Below are positions 17,353 through 18,029 of a DNA stretch of 18,029 bases, one piece after another (the first letter of the stretch is position 1; every line of letters begins with the position of its first letter). This DNA comes from Flavobacteriales bacterium UBA2040 (GTDB taxonomy: Bacteria > Bacteroidota > Bacteroidia > Flavobacteriales_D > Crocinitomicaceae). Both the position numbers and the translations under genes were made by a program. The notes beneath the pieces were generated by a model, which did not search any database, was not told the origin of the DNA, and worked only from the letters and a program-made list of their open reading frames with translations. The stretch covers positions 10,510-28,538 of the forward strand of contig DDBE01000126.1 of the NCBI GenBank assembly GCA_002332715.1, in the 5' to 3' direction.

Positions 17353-18029
17353 ATGAAAAACATATTCCTTTTTATCCTAGCACTGGGATTAACATTAAAT
17401 CTTTTCGGTCAAACGGATGCTGTCATCATGGAAATTGATGGTAAACCAGTTACAAAATCTGAATTTTTACAGATTTACCTTAAAAACAACAACGATCCGA
17501 AATATGACCAAACATCAATGGATGAATACATGGAATTGTTCCGAAAATTCAAACTAAAAGTTGCGGAAGCTGAGGCATTAGGTTAGCATACTGTTCCACG
17601 TTTAAAAAAAGAATTGGAGGGATATAGAAAACAATTGGCAACTCCATATCTAACGGATAGTTCCATGAACCAAATCATGGTAAAAGAAGCCTACGATAGA
17701 GTTACAGAAGAAATTAGAGCTTCACATATACTTTTGAGATTGAATCCGGATGTTACGCCAAAGGACACTTTATCGGCCTACAATCGCTTGATGAAAATGA
17801 GAAAAGAAATCATAGAAGGCAAAGATTTCGAAATGGTAGCGAAAGGAAAAGGTGGTTCTGAAGACCCATCTGTAAAAGACAACGGTGGTGACTTGGGTTA
17901 CTTTACTGCTTTTCAAATGGTTACTCCTTTTGAAGATGCGGCTTATACTACTCCAATAGGTGAGGTTTCGATGCCAATTCGCACGAAATTTGGATATCAT
18001 ATCATACAAGTAGTCGACAAAAGACCGGC
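17353..18029 (+). pseudogene. Periplasmic parvulin-type peptidylprolyl isomerase, interrupted by an in-frame TAG (runs off the right edge)
   Basis: An ATG at 17353 opens a signal peptide, MKNIFLFILALGLTLNLFGQ, and then VIMEIDGKPVTKSEFLQIY, the SurA-like N-terminal segment. TAG at 17584-17586 (codon 78) interrupts the frame, but the same frame continues to the window edge with EGYRKQLATPYL and a full parvulin domain: EIRASHILLRL (120-130), GGDLGYFTAFQMVTPFEDAAY (178-198) and FGYHIIQVVDKRP (213-225). Parvulins of this type help outer membrane proteins fold in the periplasm. The frame is otherwise free of shifts. Homologues usually have a tyrosine or leucine then aspartate here, as in GYDTVP, while this reads G-stop-H-T-V-P; exchanging two adjacent bases (GC to CG at 17586-17587) would restore GYDTVP. 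This is either a recent nonsense event or a sequence error. Confidence 0.8.

Noticed and set aside
17584..17586. Programmed recoding of TAG as an amino acid
   Set aside because: TAG ends prfC, porX, ald, HSDR_N and the HD gene in this window, and no recoding signal or suppressor tRNA is seen.

Overview
The window reads as chromosomal DNA from a Bacteroidota bacterium, most likely of the Flavobacteriia (Flavobacteriales). The evidence is gldF/gldG (gliding motility), a PorX-type response regulator fused to a PglZ domain (type IX secretion regulation), a CarboxypepD_reg-like secreted protein, AT-rich intergenic DNA, an almost complete lack of Shine-Dalgarno sequences, and several -7 boxes of the Bacteroidota form TAnnTTTG. 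There are no RNA genes, IS elements, CRISPR arrays or phage genes. Genus-level placement is not possible by eye.

Layout. 1-656 (-): PhoH ATPase, running off the left edge. 749-1918 (+): SAM hydrolase-like (DUF62) protein and a small ABM-domain protein, abutting. 1971-2846 (+): RimK, the ribosomal S6 glutamate ligase. 2955-6547 (+): gldF-gldG-DUF4340 operon. 6658-7776 (+): dnaN, followed by a strong terminator. 7893-9494 (+): prfC (RF3). 13274 down to 9641 (-): a tight four-gene unit porX-tsaE-ald-HSDR_N with overlaps or 1-base gaps. 13298-14563 (+): HD-domain phosphohydrolase, divergent from porX. 14626-15049 (+): decayed lipoprotein gene with frameshifts in A runs. 15712 down to 15053 (-): secreted CarboxypepD_reg protein. 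15840-17312 (+): guaB. 17353 to the right edge (+): periplasmic parvulin isomerase gene interrupted by one in-frame TAG.

Most genes are housekeeping: DNA clamp, release factor, GMP synthesis, tRNA t6A synthesis and ribosomal protein modification. They are mixed with two Bacteroidota-specific surface systems, Gld gliding and PorX control of type IX secretion. I see no defence or mobile system. The most useful second-look points are: the HD gene promoter that places its own start codon in doubt; two damaged genes whose lesions look either like real decay or like base-calling errors (A runs, and a CG/GC swap); an alanine dehydrogenase homologue that appears to lack the family histidine; a SAM hydrolase-like protein without the canonical active-site arginine loop; and several compact regulatory arrangements where promoters, terminators and inverted repeats overlap.
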